Under the pieces are notes generated by a model, which saw only the letters and a list, made by a program, of their open reading frames with translations, had not been told where the DNA came from and made no database searches. 12,423 bases of DNA from the NCBI GenBank assembly GCA_947304695.1, contig CAMZBS010000056.1:1-12423 (forward strand). Direction: 5' to 3'. The first letter of the stretch is position 1. The number at the start of each line of letters is the position of its first letter. Source of the DNA: an uncultured Prevotella sp. GTDB lineage: Bacteria; Bacteroidota; Bacteroidia; Bacteroidales; Bacteroidaceae. The position numbers and the translations under genes are program-made. Shown here piece by piece: positions 11,042 through 12,423 of this stretch.

Positions 11042-12423
11042 TCTCTCTCTGATTTCCACGCGGCGTATCTTGCCGCTGATGGTCTTAGGCAGCTCGTCTA
11101 CAAACTCGATGATTCGGGGATATTTGTAGGGAGCTGTCTCTTTCTTTACGTGCTGTTGCAGTTCCTTCACAAGGTCGTCGCCAGCCTTGTCCTTCCACTC
11201 CTTGCCCAGCACCACGGTGGCCTTGACCACCATGCCGCGTATGTCGTCGGGCACACCGGTGATGGCACATTCCACCACGGCAGGATGGGTCATGAGCGCG
11301 CTCTCCACCTCGAACGGGCCGATGCGGTAGCCTGACGACTTGATCACGTCGTCAATGCGGCCTTCGAACCAGTAGTAGCCGTCCTCGTCGCGCCAGGCCA
11401 TGTCGCCCGTGTGGTAATAGCCGTCGTGCCACGCCTCGCGTGTCTTCTCCTTGTCGCGGTAGTATTCCTTGAACAGGCCGATGGGCTTGCGGTCGCCCAC
11501 GCGGATGACGATTTCGCCCTTCTCACCGTCCTCGCACGACGTGCCGTCGGCACGCAGCAGGTCGATGTCGTACTGTGCGTTGGGGATGCCCATGCTTCCG
11601 GGTTTCGGAGTCATCCATGGGAAGGTGCCCAGCGTCATGGTGGTCTCGGTCTGGCCGAAGCCCTCCATGATGTTCAGGCCAATCAGCTCCTTGAGCTTGT
11701 CGAACACGGCGGGGTTCAGTGCCTCACCGGCGGTGCAGCAGTATTCCAGCGACGAGAGGTCGTATTTCGACAGGTCTTCGCGAATCATGAAGCGATAGAT
11801 GGTCGGGGGTGCGCAGAAGCTGGTCACGTGGTATTTCTCCATCTGGCGCAGCAGCGTGTCGGCATTGAACTTCTCATGGTCGAACACGAAGACCGTTGCC
11901 CCGGCGAACCACTGGCCGTAGAACTTGCCCCACAGCGCCTTGCCCCAGCCCGTGTCGGCCACCGTGAGGTGGAGCGAACCCGGGTGCAGGTTGTGCCAGA
12001 ACACGCCCGTCGTCAGGTGTCCCATGGCGTAGAGGTAGTCGTGGGCCACCATCTTCGGCTCGCCGCTGGTGCCGCTGGTGAAGTACATCAACATGGTGTC
12101 GTCGTTGTCGTTGACGAAGGCGGGACGCTCAAACTGCGGTGCTTCCTTCCATTCCTTCCTCCAGTTGTGGAACCCTTCTTCGTCGCGCAGGGTGATATAT
12201 TGCTTCACCGTAGGACTCTCGGGCATGGCCAGCTTAATCTGCCCGATGATATAGTCGTCGTCGGCACAGATAATGGCCTTTACTGACGCCCTGGTATTAC
12301 GGTAGACGTAGTCGTGCTTCGTCAGCATGTGGGTGGCGGGAATGACGATGGCGCCAATCTTGCAGAGTGCCAGCATGATGACCCACCACTCGTAGTGGCG
12401 CTTCAGGATGAGCATCACGGGGT
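11030..12423 (-). CDS. Acyl-CoA synthetase, AMP-forming, medium-chain (MACS)-like; N-terminus outside window
   Basis: The frame is open to the right edge. About 464 residues are visible and, judging by usual family length (~550), roughly 85-90 N-terminal residues are missing. AMP-forming synthetases activate a carboxylic acid to acyl-AMP and then to acyl-CoA in the cytoplasm. All core motifs are present: the phosphate loop 'YFTSGTSGEPKM' (~12049-12087), 'GFGQTETTM', 'YYHTGDMAWRDEDGYYWFEG', the hinge 'GRIDDVIKSSGYRIGPFEVE' and the catalytic lysine in 'TISGKIRR' (codon 11069-11071), 12 residues before the stop. 'ADTGWGKALWGKFYGQW', 'SFCAPPTIYRFMI' and 'KPGSMGIP' resemble the medium-chain (MACS) branch more than acetyl-CoA synthetase, so a branched, medium-chain or aryl acid is more likely than acetate; this is inference. 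It points towards the starch genes from the other strand and has no evident functional link to them. Confidence 0.92.
   Translation of the reverse strand, partial: PVMLILKRHYEWWVIMLALCKIGAIVIPATHMLTKHDYVYRNTRASVKAIICADDDYIIGQIKLAMPESPTVKQYITLRDEEGFHNWRKEWKEAPQFERPAFVNDNDDTMLMYFTSGTSGEPKMVAHDYLYAMGHLTTGVFWHNLHPGSLHLTVADTGWGKALWGKFYGQWFAGATVFVFDHEKFNADTLLRQMEKYHVTSFCAPPTIYRFMIREDLSKYDLSSLEYCCTAGEALNPAVFDKLKELIGLNIMEGFGQTETTMTLGTFPWMTPKPGSMGIPNAQYDIDLLRADGTSCEDGEKGEIVIRVGDRKPIGLFKEYYRDKEKTREAWHDGYYHTGDMAWRDEDGYYWFEGRIDDVIKSSGYRIGPFEVESALMTHPAVVECAITGVPDDIRGMVVKATVVLGKEWKDKAGDDLVKELQQHVKKETAPYKYPRIIEFVDELPKTISGKIRRVEIRERDAK

Noticed and set aside
11040..11050. TC dinucleotide repeat as a phase-variation switch
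   Set aside because: Only 5.5 units, at the extreme 3' end of the gene after the catalytic lysine, so slippage would barely change the protein.
11411..12286. 291-codon plus-strand frame across the acyl-CoA synthetase gene
   Set aside because: Antisense shadow of a gene with intact AMP-binding motifs.

Overview
The window is chromosomal DNA from a Bacteroidota bacterium, most likely a GC-rich member of the Prevotellaceae. Four things point there: SusB-type GH97 and GH106 enzymes, a CBM20-CBM20-GH77 glucanotransferase, TAnnTTTG promoter boxes in the one real intergenic region, and short C-terminal tags of the form 'LxGxR...KGIYIxNxRK' on two exported proteins. Species cannot be fixed from the sequence alone.

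Layout, left to right. (1) Positions 1-1034, + strand: the 3' part of a secreted GH13 alpha-amylase (barrel end, C domain, an Ig/hexosaminidase-C-like module, a CBM26-like starch-binding module, sorting-type tag). (2) Positions 1038-4502, - strand: a 1154-residue exported GH106 (alpha-L-rhamnosidase family) protein, convergent with the amylase with 3 bp between stops, carrying a C-terminal extension I do not recognise and the same kind of tag. (3) Positions 4503-4657: the only real intergenic region. It holds a perfect 16-bp LacI-type palindrome between two divergent Bacteroidota promoters, overlapping the -33 element of the GH106 promoter. (4) Positions 4658-11023, + strand: a tightly packed three-gene unit of a cytoplasmic 4-alpha-glucanotransferase (GH77, malQ-like), a half-size ABC exporter-type protein, and a periplasmic SusB-like GH97 alpha-glucosidase. 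(5) Positions 11030-12423, - strand: the C-terminal ~464 residues of a medium-chain-type acyl-CoA synthetase, convergent with GH97 and 6 bp away.

How it fits together: amylase outside or at the cell surface, SusB in the periplasm and MalQ in the cytoplasm are successive steps of starch and malto-oligosaccharide breakdown, so this is a starch locus. Its SusC/D-type transport genes, if present, would lie outside the window, probably to the left. Two members do not fit the textbook pathway: the GH106 enzyme, inserted on the opposite strand and apparently sharing a sugar-responsive operator, and the ABC half-transporter between MalQ and SusB. No RNA gene, insertion sequence or CRISPR array was seen, and apart from 4503-4657 the window is coding almost without gaps.
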